NCBI GenBank assembly: GCA_013306675.1 | Contig: JABLUY010000100.1 | Location: forward strand, 1 to 64,000 | Reading direction: 5' to 3' | Origin: Thraustochytrium sp. TN22 | Taxonomy: Eukaryota > Sar > Bigyra > Thraustochytrida > Thraustochytriidae | DNA length: 64,000 nucleotides | In this document: positions 28,701 to 37,284 of the stretch, piece after piece | Layout: each line of letters opens with the position of its first letter | Position numbering within the stretch: the first letter of the stretch is position 1 | Made by a program: the position numbers and the translations under genes | Notes under the pieces: model-generated | What the model was told of the DNA's origin: nothing | What the model saw: only the letters and a program-made list of their open reading frames with translations | Databases searched by the model: none

Positions 28701-28870
28701 TCGGCATTGACGGCTCCGTCTTCGAGCACCACCCCTCCTTCCGCCTGCGTCTCATGCAGGGCCTCGGTGAGCTCGCCATCGAGGCCAAGGTCATGCTCGC
28801 CCGCGATGGCTCTGGCCAGGGCGCCGCGCTCATCTCGCACGGCGCCCTCATCGCCCGCGAGAGGCTCTGA
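25757..28870 (+). CDS. Glucose-6-phosphate 1-dehydrogenase fused to hexokinase
   Basis: This is one unbroken 1037-residue frame from the ATG at 25757. Residues about 33-545 are a G6PDH. They show the nucleotide-binding GATGPTAIKRTLPALF, substrate-binding VEKP, the catalytic-histidine motif RLDHFVGKEMVQN (about 210-222), RFANRFLEPAWNRENI, FDRFGIIRDMLVDHL and the late YTPDAYERLIYDVFAGD. Residues about 590-1035 are a hexokinase: MLPSFVTEMP, phosphate-1 loop ALDLGGTNFRV (about 653-663), the sugar-binding segment FSFPTLQTA, catalytic Asp in NDTVGTL (about 781), and GTGTNAAYVE. Both halves look complete. The chain would phosphorylate glucose and oxidise the product, feeding the oxidative pentose phosphate pathway with NADPH in the cytosol, since no targeting peptide is seen. 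The usual GDLA of the cofactor site is GPTA here. A low-complexity insert of about 70 residues lies before YTPDAY. Activity of each half is inferred. Confidence 0.93.
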   Translation: MQNPNAEPETAAPPQHTGETGEEEDLFEDEMAVGIVVVGATGPTAIKRTLPALFRLYCTDTLPDVRVVCADETEQSTESFRKHLRPLLGAGDLDGFLDKCVYVCGNALQDDVAERVAQELEGFANIMVYLNALQLDESFDPKPLASRLRAINQKRAGSWVQRQANKLRLHRKKSAGWLRCVVEKPRHFDLRSAEHLTRKLKEAFEGEENIFRLDHFVGKEMVQNIVAVRFANRFLEPAWNRENINAVVISCRETQLVDNAAIFDRFGIIRDMLVDHLTHMMALIAMEAPANLTDGQSVHDEVVKVLRCVEPAKLEDTVLGQYKGYMDQEGADPDSKTPTFALCVMYIDNDRWRGVPFILKAGKGMYERRTDVRVQFKAPEYELFPPSRGGGPLNELVIRVQPNSDIYMKMMRKAPGLKLSVAATKLSLIGGEPSRNFDIVDRPAAGMRHANSQTNLASVASRPIEQSLRSFTGSGDDNDAGAGAGAGGRFTGARSASVTEFPVFNAYTPDAYERLIYDVFAGDKSSFTRGDEVEAIWAAFDQLLHDIDSGDSFDGVDIHQYVVGSRGPSAAYALMSHAGFQGYKLESELLGFKPRTVFQDFTEKFSITGSQMETIAGDFLREMRKGLRGEESSCRMLPSFVTEMPSSREKGVFYALDLGGTNFRVSRFSFDGLGNASNTDERKYTVPDSKMTGTAEDLFDFLAECVASLDTEVGDGGARNNYYGFTFSFPTLQTAIDRGTLISWTKGFSTEGVVDHDVVELLRDAFQRRGFDGEITALVNDTVGTLVSAAYVDPTTKIGVILGTGTNAAYVERVDNITKLDEDHRMRGGDMVINIEWGNFSAGSNMLPLSEVDIEIDEHSRNKGQQPFEKMISGMYLGELARLILKRMFDAGEIWASASVPSLIHQRDSFPTRYLSDIEYDLSDDLAVVRHVEETYGIKGSSLEDRIKLKEVSGMVIQRAARLTAAAIAAVARQMGSNVVTVGIDGSVFEHHPSFRLRLMQGLGELAIEAKVMLARDGSGQGAALISHGALIARERL

Positions 28871-29444
28871 TTGGGGACATCCGCATCGCCGCGTCGGCCT
28901 CTTCCCCCTTCCATTCCTTTTCATTTGCATTCATTCCTTCATTCTCCATCTTTTATGCCTTTTTTACTTTGGTGCTTACTTGACGTTGTGTACCTGGTAC
29001 CCATCGTCATCTCCATGCTGTGCAGGACCGCGTCCACCGACCCCCTGCAGTGCAGCCTGCAAAATTGAACCAAAAAAGAGATGAGGCCTTGCAAACCGAG
29101 GGCCGGCCCCTCGCGTGCCGGATTGCAAGGGGGCGAGTGACCAATCTGAGACTCCGTGGCACTCGGCGGCACCGTGACTCGTCCCCTGGGCCTGCTCAGC
29201 TAGCTTGCTCCTGCTCGTGGCCGCAGCGCCGCCGCGGTCGTCGCCGCAGACCACGAACAGCTAGAGCTCCTTCTTGGCGCGGCGGCAGTGCGGCGGCGGC
29301 GGGCGGCGGCGGCGGCGGCGGCGGGCCTCGGACGCGCGGCGCGCCCTCCCCCCCCCCTCCGTTGCTCCTTCGCTCCTTCCGCGCGCGGCAAAGCAAGGCA
29401 AGGCGAGGCGGGCGGCATCGGGGTTGCTAACCATCTGCAGCAGC
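28871..29444. other. Intergenic region; possible 5' UTR intron of UBA2
   Basis: The first 200 bases are the A/T-richer 3' flank of the fusion gene. The last part is GC-rich and ends TTGCTAACCATCTGCAG just before the UBA2 start. This resembles a branch point plus acceptor, so an intron may lie in the 5' UTR. Confidence 0.4.
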
Positions 29445-31454
29445 ATGAGCGCCGCGCAGGTGGCCGGGCGCTACGCGCACCTGGAGCGGTGCCTGGGCGA
29501 GGAGGTCTTCGCCCAGGTGCGCGCCAGCCGCGTGCTGGTGGTGGGCTCGGGCGGCATCGGCGTGGAGGTGCTCAAGAACCTGGTCATGTCAGGCTTCGGC
29601 GACATCGAGATCGTGGATCTGGACACCATCGACGTGTCGAACCTGAACCGGCAGTTCCTTTTCCGCAGCAAACACGTGGGCATGTCCAAGAGCGAGGTGG
29701 CGCGTGAGGTGGCGCTCCAATTCAACCCGGACTGCAAGGTGACCGCGCACCACGGAAACGTCAAGGAGGAGCGCTTCGGCGTGCAGTTCATCAAGACCTT
29801 CGATCTGGTCATCAATGCGCTGGACAACATCGGCGCGCGTCAGCACGTAAACCGCCTGTGCCTGGCCGCCGGCAAGCCGCTCATCGACGCCGGCACGCAG
29901 GGCTACCTGGGCCAGACTAGCCTGCACGTGGGCCGTGAGACGGCCTGCTTCGACTGCGAACCCAAGACGGAGAACACCAAGACCTTTGCTATTTGCACAA
30001 TCCGCAGCACGCCGGACAAGCCTGTGCACTGCATCGTGTGGGCCAAGGAGCTCTTCAAGCTCATGTTTGGCAACGCAGAGGAGTCCATGCTAAGCGGCAC
30101 GGAGCCAGACGAGCCGAGCGCCAGCGAGGAGGAGGACGCCGCGGCTGCCGACGGCGAGGGCGAGGGCGGCGCGGCGGAGGGGGCCAAGGACGCGGCCGGC
30201 GCGGGTGCCGATGCTGCTGTCGCGCAGGAAGAAAAGGCCAAGGAGGAGGAGATCCGCTCGCAGATCGTCGAGGCCGTCGCGTCGCGGCCCGCCGGCGACG
30301 ACCTTGACAACGAGGAGGCCTTGCGTGCCTACGCGCGCCGTGTCTTCGACGCCGTCTTCGACCACGAGATTCGCTTCAAGCTCAAGCTGCGTAACGGCTA
30401 CAAGGGCGCCAACAAGCGGCCCGCCCCGCTCACGTTCGACGGCGCAATGGCAGAGGACACGGACGCCTCAGGGACCTCTTCCACGACCGGCCTCAAGGAC
30501 CAGCGCATCATGACGCTGCGCGAGTGCACCGACATGTTCGTGGACAGCGTCAAGGAGCTCTTGGGCCCTGCGCGCCGCGCCACGCTCGGCGACATGGTCT
30601 TTGACAAGGACGACGCCCTCACGCTGCGCTTCGTCACGGCGGCCTCCAACCTGCGCTCGCAGTGCTTCAACATCGAGCGCAAGAGCCTCTGGGACACCAA
30701 GGGCATCGCTGGCAACATTGTGCACGCCATCGCCACCACCAACGCCATCGTCGCCGGCCTGCAGACGCTCGAGGCTATTAAGATCCTCGCGGCGCTCAAG
30801 CGCGCGGCAGTGGCCAACACCGGCTGGCAGCCCATTCCCATGGAGAAGAAGGCCGACGGCAGCGAGGCGCCGCGCGTCACCGCCAACAGCACCGCCGTCT
30901 GGGTGTCGCGCGAGCCGGCGGCCAAGTTTTACTTGCTGCAGGCCACCAAGCCGCAGCCGCCCAACCCCAAGTGCTTTTCCTGCGGCAATGCGCTCGTCAC
31001 GCTCTCCGTGGACACCGCCACCTTCACACTCGGCGACCTTGTGGACCGCGTGCTCAAGGGCCGCCTTGGTGTCAACGTGCCCTGCCTCATGTTGGACGCC
31101 TCCGAGCTCTACGCCGAGGGCGACGGTCTCGAGGACGACGAGCTCGAGTTCTTTGAGAAGAACAAGCCCAAGGCCCTGGCCGACTGCCCTGCCGGCGGCG
31201 TCAAGGAGGGCACCATCCTCGACGTCGAAGACTTCTCCCAAAACATGAAGTTCAAGATGCTCGTTCAGCACAAGACCTATGACGAGGAGAAGAACCCGGA
31301 TCTCTTCGAGATCGGTGGCGAAGCGCCCGTCGCCGACGCCGAGGCAGGGCCCGCGCCCACGGAAACCGACCAGCCGGCCGCCGCTGCCGCGGACGACGAT
31401 GACGTCGAGCTCGAGGTTGTGGACGGCAACGGCGACAAGGGCGACGAAGTCGGC

Positions 31455-31491
<37 letters not shown>

Positions 31492-31652
31492 AGATTGAGA
31501 TCATCGACGCCGCGCCGGGCGCCGGCGACGAGGCCGCCTCCAAGAAGCGGCGACGCGACGAGAAGGAGAAGGACCACGACTCCGAGAGCTCCAAGCGTTC
31601 CAAGCCGGACGACAAGGTGGAGGATGCCGAGGGCGCTATTTGTCTCGAGTAA
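29445..31652 (+). CDS. UBA2: SUMO-activating enzyme subunit 2 (UBA2/SAE2)
   Basis: The ATG at 29445 gives 735 residues. The frame is open upstream without an ATG. The adenylation domain shows VLVVGSGGIGVEVLKNL (30-46), DLDTIDVSNLNRQFLF (58-73) and NALDNIGARQHVN. The catalytic cysteine is Cys184 in AICTIRSTPDKPVHCIVWAK. Zinc-binding pairs are C168-FD-C171 and CFSC at about 510-513. A ubiquitin-fold domain follows. With an SAE1-type partner the enzyme activates SUMO in the nucleus and hands it to UBC9. The C-terminal tail is very acidic, with two SUMO-interacting-motif-like cores (DVELEVVDG and DEIEIIDAA) and a basic nuclear signal (SKKRRRDEKEK). A linker of about 60 residues, rich in Glu and Ala, splits the catalytic Cys domain. 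The next gene downstream is convergent, 149 bases away. Confidence 0.95.
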
Positions 31653-31801
31653 GGTGGGCTGGCATGGGCTGGCACGAGCCAACGATGTTCTTGCTGACAA
31701 TTGACACGAGGGAGTGGTTCCAAGTTCATCTTGCTAACAACTGACATGAGAGAACTTCTAGCTACCCCTTGCTCTCCGTTCCGTCTGTGCATGTGTATGC
31801 T

Positions 31802-33808
31802 TTACATATGACCCTCGGGGGTATGCGCCACCGTCAGGTCATCCGATGGCATCGCCGGGGCGGCAGCGACCTCGCCGCGGAGCTTTTCGAGCTGCGAGTG
31901 CGCCATTTGCGCGCGAAGCAACGCCACGTGCTCCTCGAGCGCCTCAATATGAGATTGCATGGCGGCCTCCTTGCGCCGGTTTCGCCGCTTCGTGCGCTTC
32001 CCGCGGCGTGCGTGGAGCGGCGAACTTGAAGAGAGCGCGACCGCTGTCTGCGGGGACCGCGAGGACCGCGGCGACCGCATCGACCGCGGCGACACGCCCA
32101 CGTGCCTGCGGCCCGGGCTAGCCGGCCCGGTGCGACCACTTGCGAGCTCCGCCTGCACGTCGGCGCCCTCGCGAGCGCTGCCCATCGACGCCCCGCCCAG
32201 GTCTGCGCGCTGCAGCAGCTGACGTACGCGGTGCACAGGGCAGGTCAGGGCGGCCTTGAGTACGGGGTCCTCCTGCGCCGCAAGGCGTGCCTCGGCGTCG
32301 CGCACAAGGCGGGCGGTCTCGCGCTGGACCGCGTCCGCGAAAACATCCGCCTCCCCCGCGGCGCTCGCAGCGCTGGCCAGGACCGCCTGCGCGCGCGCCG
32401 GGCTCTCGCTCGCATACGCGAGCCAGCACCGCGAGAGCTCCGCGTCCTGGGCGCCCGTGCCCGAGTAGTGCGAGAGCCGCGGGATGGCGAGCGCGGCATC
32501 CGCCGACACGGGCTGCCAAGGCGGCGTGGACGCCTGCAGCGTGCGCAGGTCGCGTTCCTGATGGCCCACCTGAACGCGCCACCACTCCTTGCCGCCCTGG
32601 CTGCTGTCCAGGGCTGCGCGGTGCGCGCTCGCGGCGGCGGCGAGCACCTCGCGGTCGCGCGGCAGGGGCCAGGGCGTTCGTTTCTCCTGCTCCTGCTGGC
32701 CCTCCAGCTGTGGGTTCGCATCGTTTTGGTTCTCCTCGTCACCTGCCCCGCCGTCGTCGCCACGGCGTGCAGGGTCTGGCGGCGCCTCCGCATCGTAGGA
32801 GGCCAACGTCTGGTCGAGGCGGTCGAGGCGCGTACAGAGCCTATCGCGGCGAGTCAGGAGGCGCGCTCGCTCGCGCTCGCGCTCGCGCATGGCCGCGTCC
32901 TCGGCGGCGAACGCGAGCCAGTTCGTCTGGATGCCGCGCTGCGCCTCCAGGAGCGCCTCGTAGCGCTCGTGCGTGGACGAGAAGCCCGCGTCCACCATGC
33001 GGTTGTGCGCCTCGCGCGACAGCTCGTCGTAGAGCCGGTGCAGGGCCCGGAGGTCCTCGGCGCCCTCTTCGGCCTTCTCGTGCGCCGCATCCTGCTGGTC
33101 GTCGCGCACCTCGTGATTCACGCCGGAGCCCTCTTCGTCGTCTTCGACCGGCTCGAAGTCCGCGTCGTCGATGCTCGCGCTATCGACCGCGTGGGCCTCG
33201 GAGCGGCGGCGCGCCATGCTCCGCACGCGGCGGCCGTGCGCAGCGCCTGCCGCGGCCGCCGCGGCCGTTGCGGTCGTTGCGTTCGCGCGCCAGGCGCGCT
33301 GGATGGCGCGCGCCGACCTGTTTTGGACCTTTTCCTCCCAGGCGAGCAGCTTGGCCGGGCTCAGCTGGCGCATCATGGCGAGCTCGAGCTGGCGGCGCTG
33401 GATGCGCTCGTGGCGCGCGAGGCGCTCGCGCTCGGCCTGCTTGCTGGGCTGCTGGCGCAGCACGAGCCGCACCTGTATGGCTCCCACATCGCGCCACTGC
33501 TGCGCGGCCTCCTCCTCTCCCTCGACGAGCGGCACGAGCACGCTGCCGTAGCCCGCGACGCGCACGCGCAGCTCCCCGCGTCCCGCGCCTGCCTGCGCCA
33601 CTTCGTCCCACCCGAGCGGCCTCTCCAGCCTCCACCTCACGTCGCCCACGGGCTCTCGCACGGGGTCGAGGGCCTCCACCTCCTCGCGCACGCGCGGTCC
33701 CTCCTCGCCCGGCCCCCGCCCGCCCGCCGCCACGGCCACGCGCGCGCGCGGCACCTTGTCGCCGCCCGCGAGCCCGCGCGCCGCGAGGCCCGCGACGACC
33801 CACTCCAT
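31802..33808 (-). CDS. IQ-motif coiled-coil protein with a B9/C2-like N-terminus
   Basis: The ATG at 33808 gives 668 residues. The first 120 residues include RPLGWDEVA (64-72) and VAGYGSVLVP (84-93) followed by a strand at GAIQVRLVLR, resembling the second half of B9 domains found in transition-zone proteins of cilia. The match is only by eye. An IQ motif, SARAIQRAWRAN (165-176), suggests calmodulin binding. Long charged helices follow (RERERERARLLTRRDRLCTR and others), with a basic cluster near the end (RRGKRTKRRNRRKE) and a last coiled coil (HIEALEEHVALLRAQMAHSQ). It is head to head with GCP3, 422 bases between starts. A centrosomal or ciliary role is plausible but inferred. Confidence 0.65.
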   Translation of the reverse strand: MEWVVAGLAARGLAGGDKVPRARVAVAAGGRGPGEEGPRVREEVEALDPVREPVGDVRWRLERPLGWDEVAQAGAGRGELRVRVAGYGSVLVPLVEGEEEAAQQWRDVGAIQVRLVLRQQPSKQAERERLARHERIQRRQLELAMMRQLSPAKLLAWEEKVQNRSARAIQRAWRANATTATAAAAAAGAAHGRRVRSMARRRSEAHAVDSASIDDADFEPVEDDEEGSGVNHEVRDDQQDAAHEKAEEGAEDLRALHRLYDELSREAHNRMVDAGFSSTHERYEALLEAQRGIQTNWLAFAAEDAAMRERERERARLLTRRDRLCTRLDRLDQTLASYDAEAPPDPARRGDDGGAGDEENQNDANPQLEGQQEQEKRTPWPLPRDREVLAAAASAHRAALDSSQGGKEWWRVQVGHQERDLRTLQASTPPWQPVSADAALAIPRLSHYSGTGAQDAELSRCWLAYASESPARAQAVLASAASAAGEADVFADAVQRETARLVRDAEARLAAQEDPVLKAALTCPVHRVRQLLQRADLGGASMGSAREGADVQAELASGRTGPASPGRRHVGVSPRSMRSPRSSRSPQTAVALSSSSPLHARRGKRTKRRNRRKEAAMQSHIEALEEHVALLRAQMAHSQLEKLRGEVAAAPAMPSDDLTVAHTPEGHM

Positions 33809-34230
33809 GCCGCCGCCGCCTCGCGCCGCGTGCGCGCCGCGCCGGCGGGCCGGCGCCCTGGCGCCCTGGCGCCCGCGCCGCGCCGCCGTCCGCGCGCCGC
33901 CCGCCGCTCGCGCCGCGCGCGGCGCGCCGCCGCCGGTTGGGCTTCTGCCGCGCCTGTTTTTCGAATTTTGAACGCGGGTTCGAGCTCGCCATCCTGATGC
34001 GCGAAGGAGAAGGAGGAGAGCCCAACCATCGACGGCCGCGCGCGGCCAGACCTCGAACCCCGCGCGGCGCTTGCGGCGGCGGCGGCGCGCGCGCGGTCCC
34101 TGCGCGGTCCCTGCGCGCTCCTCGCTCCGCGGCCCGCGCCCGCGCAGCGCGCGGCGGCGTTTGCGGCGGCGTTGGCGGCGGCGGCGTGGGCGTGGCGGCG
34201 GTTAGCGGCGCGTACGAGCGCGCGGGCGCG
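33809..34230. promoter_or_regulatory. Divergent intergenic region between the IQ/B9-like gene and GCP3
   Basis: 422 bases separate two start codons that point away from each other. The region is extremely GC-rich except for TTTTTCGAATTTTGAACGCG near 33957, which may be core promoter sequence. Bidirectional promoter activity is inferred only from layout. Confidence 0.4.
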
Positions 34231-37074
34231 ATGCAGCAGGCGCAGCCGCGCGGAGAGGCCGGCGGCGAGGGCGTGCGCGTGGCGAGGCTGCTGGGCGAGC
34301 TCGTGGACCGCGTGGCGCCTGCGGCGGCCGCGGTCGAGGGCCGCCGCGAGGACCTGCTCAGGTACTGCGCGCGCCTGGCGGGGAGCAGGCTGGGCTCCGA
34401 CAAGGAGCAGCAGGAGCCGAACGAGGACCTCGCGGCGGCTGGGCGCCTGCAGGACGAGGCGCTGCGCGTGGTGCGCCGCCTCGAGGTGGCGCGCAGGGAC
34501 CCGACCGTCGCGGAGCAGTGCGATGAGCTTGTGCTGCTGCTGCTGGGCGGCGGCGGCGGCGGCGGCGGGAAACACCAGCAGGGCCAGCGGCGCGGGGCCG
34601 CGCCGGCCCTGCGCCGGCCGGACCGCGTCGTCAAGCTGCTGTGCGACCTGAGCGGGACGGGCGGCCGCGAGCGCGGCGGGCTGGTGACCTCGCTGGCGCC
34701 GCTCATGACGGGGCGCGGCCGCGGCAAGGCCGGGGATGCGGGCCCTGTGGAGGAGGACGCCGGCTACGACCAGGCGATGCTGGAGTCCCTGGTGCAGCCG
34801 TCGGGGCGGTGGCTGGAGCCCGCGCGGCGACCAGATGGCGGCGCGAGCGAGGCGACGCGCGCCGCCGAGGCCGAGCGGCGGCGCGAGGAGGCCCGAGCCT
34901 GGGAGACCGAGGCGCTCCTGGTCCGCGACGTGCTCTTCGCGCTGCAGGGCATCGACGGCCACCTGATCAAGTTCAGCCCGGAGTGCGACGCCTACTCGCT
35001 GTCGCCGCTCGTGACGCTGCCGCGCGCGCAGCGCAATCTGGCGCTGCAGCTGTGCGAGCTGGGCTGGCTGTACAAGCGGCTGGCGCTCTTTGTGGAGCAG
35101 ACGGTGCGCGAGGAGGCGCTGGGCCTTGTGGCCCAGAGCTTCGCGAGCGCGCTGCAGAACGAGCTGACCGAGTACTTCCGACTGATTGCCATTTTGGAGG
35201 CGCAGCTGGACGACCAGGCCGACGCGGGCGAGGACGGCGGGCCGGGCGCCGCCGCGCGCGGCCTCACGCTGCGGCAGCTGCTGGTGTGGTCCCAGGAGCC
35301 GCTGCGGAGGTTGCGGCTCATGGCAGAGATGGCGGACGGGGCGCGCGGCCTGCACGGCGGCGCGCTGGCGTCCGCAGTCTACATGCACTCGATGCACGGC
35401 GACCCATTTGTGTCGACGCTGGTGGACTCCTTCATGCAGCAGGTGTCGGCGCCCATCTTCGAGAGCATCCGGCTCTGGGTCACGCACGGCGAGCTGGCCG
35501 ACGTGTGCGACGAGTTCTTCGTGTCGGCGGACTCGAGCGTATCGGAGGACCGGCTGTGGTTCGACAAGTACAGGATGAACTCGACGATGATCCCGGCCTT
35601 CATCGGGCGCTCGCTGGCGCGCAAGATCCTGCTCGTAGGCAAGTCCATCAACTTCATGCGCGTGTGCTGCCGCGGGGCGCGCAGCGACGACGCCGAGGTC
35701 AGCGGCGCGCGCGTAGCCGAGGCGGCGGCTGCGGCGGGCACGGGCGAGGCGGCCGAGATGGCCACCTCGGCGGCTGCTGCCTCGGCGCGCGAGCAGCAGA
35801 AGCAGCGGCGTGGCGCGGCGGCCTCCACGGCGGCGGCCGAGAGCGTGGCGGACCAGCGCACGGTGGAGCTGATCCGCGCGGTGGACCGCGCCGCGGACGA
35901 CACAAACCGGCGGCTGCGCACCATCCTCTTTGAGGACTACAACCTGCTCATGCACCTGCGCGCCATCAAGGCGTACCTCTTGCTGGGCCAGGGCGACACG
36001 ATTCAGTCGCTCATGGAGCACCTGAGCTCGCAGCTGAACCTGCCGGCCTCGCAGGTCTTTAGGCACCAGCTTCTGGCGCAGCTGTCGTCGGCGGTGCGCG
36101 CCACGAACGCGAGTCAGGACTCGGACGAGGTGCTGGAGCGCCTGGACGTCCTGCTGCTGGAGCCTTCGCCGGGCGACAGCGGCTGGGACATCTTCGTGCT
36201 GGACTACCACGCGGACCCGCCGGTCAACACGGTGCTGTCGGAGTCGGCCATGAGCCGGTACCGCGAGGTGTTCACCTTTCTGTGGCGCCTCAAGCGCGTC
36301 GAGTTCGCGCTCTCGGATGCATGGAAGCGCGAGATGAACGCCAAGGGCGTGGCACGCGAGCTTCCGGGCGAGCTGAGCGGCGTGCTGCACCGCTTCCAGC
36401 TGCTGCGCCATGAGTTGGGTCACCTCGTGGCGAATCTCATGAGCTACATCATGAGCGAGGTGCTGGAGAAGTGCTGGCGGCGCCTCGAGGCGGACCTGGC
36501 CACGGCCGCCGACCTGGACGAGGTCATCGCGGCGCACGAGGTGTACCTGCACAGCGTCCTTAAGCTCGCGCTCATTGCGCCCTCGGGCGCCGAGGACGCG
36601 CCGCCCACCGCCGAGTCCGGCCTGGGCGCCGCCGACCTGTCGCCGACCACGCCGGAGCCGGCGTCGTCCGACGCACAAGCGCTGCGCCACGGGCTGCAGT
36701 GCGTGCTGGACCTCATTTTGCGCTTCAGCAACGTGCACCGCAGGCTGTACGCCTCCGTCATGGAGCTTGCGCACAAGCTCCAGGTCACGCGCCTGCACAT
36801 GGTGGAGCGCACGCGCCAGGGCAAGTGGGCGATTGACCGCGACTCGGCGGAGGCGGCCAGCGCGGCCGCGGCGCAGGGCGCGCTCGTGGACCCGGCCGAG
36901 GTGATGAAGGAGCACCACAAGCTCTCTGAGGAATACAACCGCCAGATCATCGTGCTGGCCAGGGACTTTAAGGCGAACTACCGGGCGCTGCTCGCCGGCC
37001 TCGAAAGCGCCTCCTCCGAGGACCTGCGCTACCTGCGTTTCCGCCTCGACTTTAATGGTTTCTACTCGGATTGA
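34231..37074 (+). CDS. TUBGCP3: Gamma-tubulin complex component 3 (GCP3/Spc98)
   Basis: The ATG at 34231 gives 947 residues, normal for GCP3. Open sequence further upstream has no ATG and is antisense to the neighbouring gene. The N-terminal part is helical and variable, with a Leu/Gly run at about 106-118. The first grip motif starts at LLVRDVLFALQGIDGHLIKF, followed by LVTLPRAQRNLALQLCELGW and RGLTLRQLLVWSQEPLRRLR. The second grip region includes RTILFEDYNLLMHLRAIKAY, LLLGQGDTIQSLMEHL and WDIFVLDYHADPPVNTVLSE, all typical of GCP3. It forms lateral pairs with GCP2 and binds gamma-tubulin, nucleating microtubules at the spindle pole or basal body. An Ala/Ser-rich insert (about 490-540) interrupts the second half. 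The downstream ankyrin gene is convergent. Confidence 0.94.
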   Translation: MQQAQPRGEAGGEGVRVARLLGELVDRVAPAAAAVEGRREDLLRYCARLAGSRLGSDKEQQEPNEDLAAAGRLQDEALRVVRRLEVARRDPTVAEQCDELVLLLLGGGGGGGGKHQQGQRRGAAPALRRPDRVVKLLCDLSGTGGRERGGLVTSLAPLMTGRGRGKAGDAGPVEEDAGYDQAMLESLVQPSGRWLEPARRPDGGASEATRAAEAERRREEARAWETEALLVRDVLFALQGIDGHLIKFSPECDAYSLSPLVTLPRAQRNLALQLCELGWLYKRLALFVEQTVREEALGLVAQSFASALQNELTEYFRLIAILEAQLDDQADAGEDGGPGAAARGLTLRQLLVWSQEPLRRLRLMAEMADGARGLHGGALASAVYMHSMHGDPFVSTLVDSFMQQVSAPIFESIRLWVTHGELADVCDEFFVSADSSVSEDRLWFDKYRMNSTMIPAFIGRSLARKILLVGKSINFMRVCCRGARSDDAEVSGARVAEAAAAAGTGEAAEMATSAAAASAREQQKQRRGAAASTAAAESVADQRTVELIRAVDRAADDTNRRLRTILFEDYNLLMHLRAIKAYLLLGQGDTIQSLMEHLSSQLNLPASQVFRHQLLAQLSSAVRATNASQDSDEVLERLDVLLLEPSPGDSGWDIFVLDYHADPPVNTVLSESAMSRYREVFTFLWRLKRVEFALSDAWKREMNAKGVARELPGELSGVLHRFQLLRHELGHLVANLMSYIMSEVLEKCWRRLEADLATAADLDEVIAAHEVYLHSVLKLALIAPSGAEDAPPTAESGLGAADLSPTTPEPASSDAQALRHGLQCVLDLILRFSNVHRRLYASVMELAHKLQVTRLHMVERTRQGKWAIDRDSAEAASAAAAQGALVDPAEVMKEHHKLSEEYNRQIIVLARDFKANYRALLAGLESASSEDLRYLRFRLDFNGFYSD

Positions 37075-37284
37075 AATCTTCCATGTGTGGGCCTAGCGAG
37101 AGCGAGAGCGAGAGCGAGAGCGAGAGCCAAGGAACAAACCAAAAGGAGGGTGCAGGGAAGGGAAAAGTGGTGGTATAATCTAACGAAGGTAGGGTAGCTC
37201 TCTGTTGGCTCACGCGGGCTTGTCATCATAGTGTGCTTGTGTTGCCGCGGGTGCCTCTCTACTTGTTGTTTGTGTTTCCATAAG

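Noticed and set aside
32287-34230. A long N-terminal extension in frame with GCP3
   Set aside because: It has no ATG start, is Arg/Pro/Ala-rich and lies antisense to the IQ/B9-like gene. GCP3 starts well at 34231.
33637-36918. A long minus-strand open frame opposite GCP3
   Set aside because: It is an antisense shadow of a confidently identified gene. Its composition (Arg/His/Leu/Val-rich) is typical of GC-rich reverse frames.
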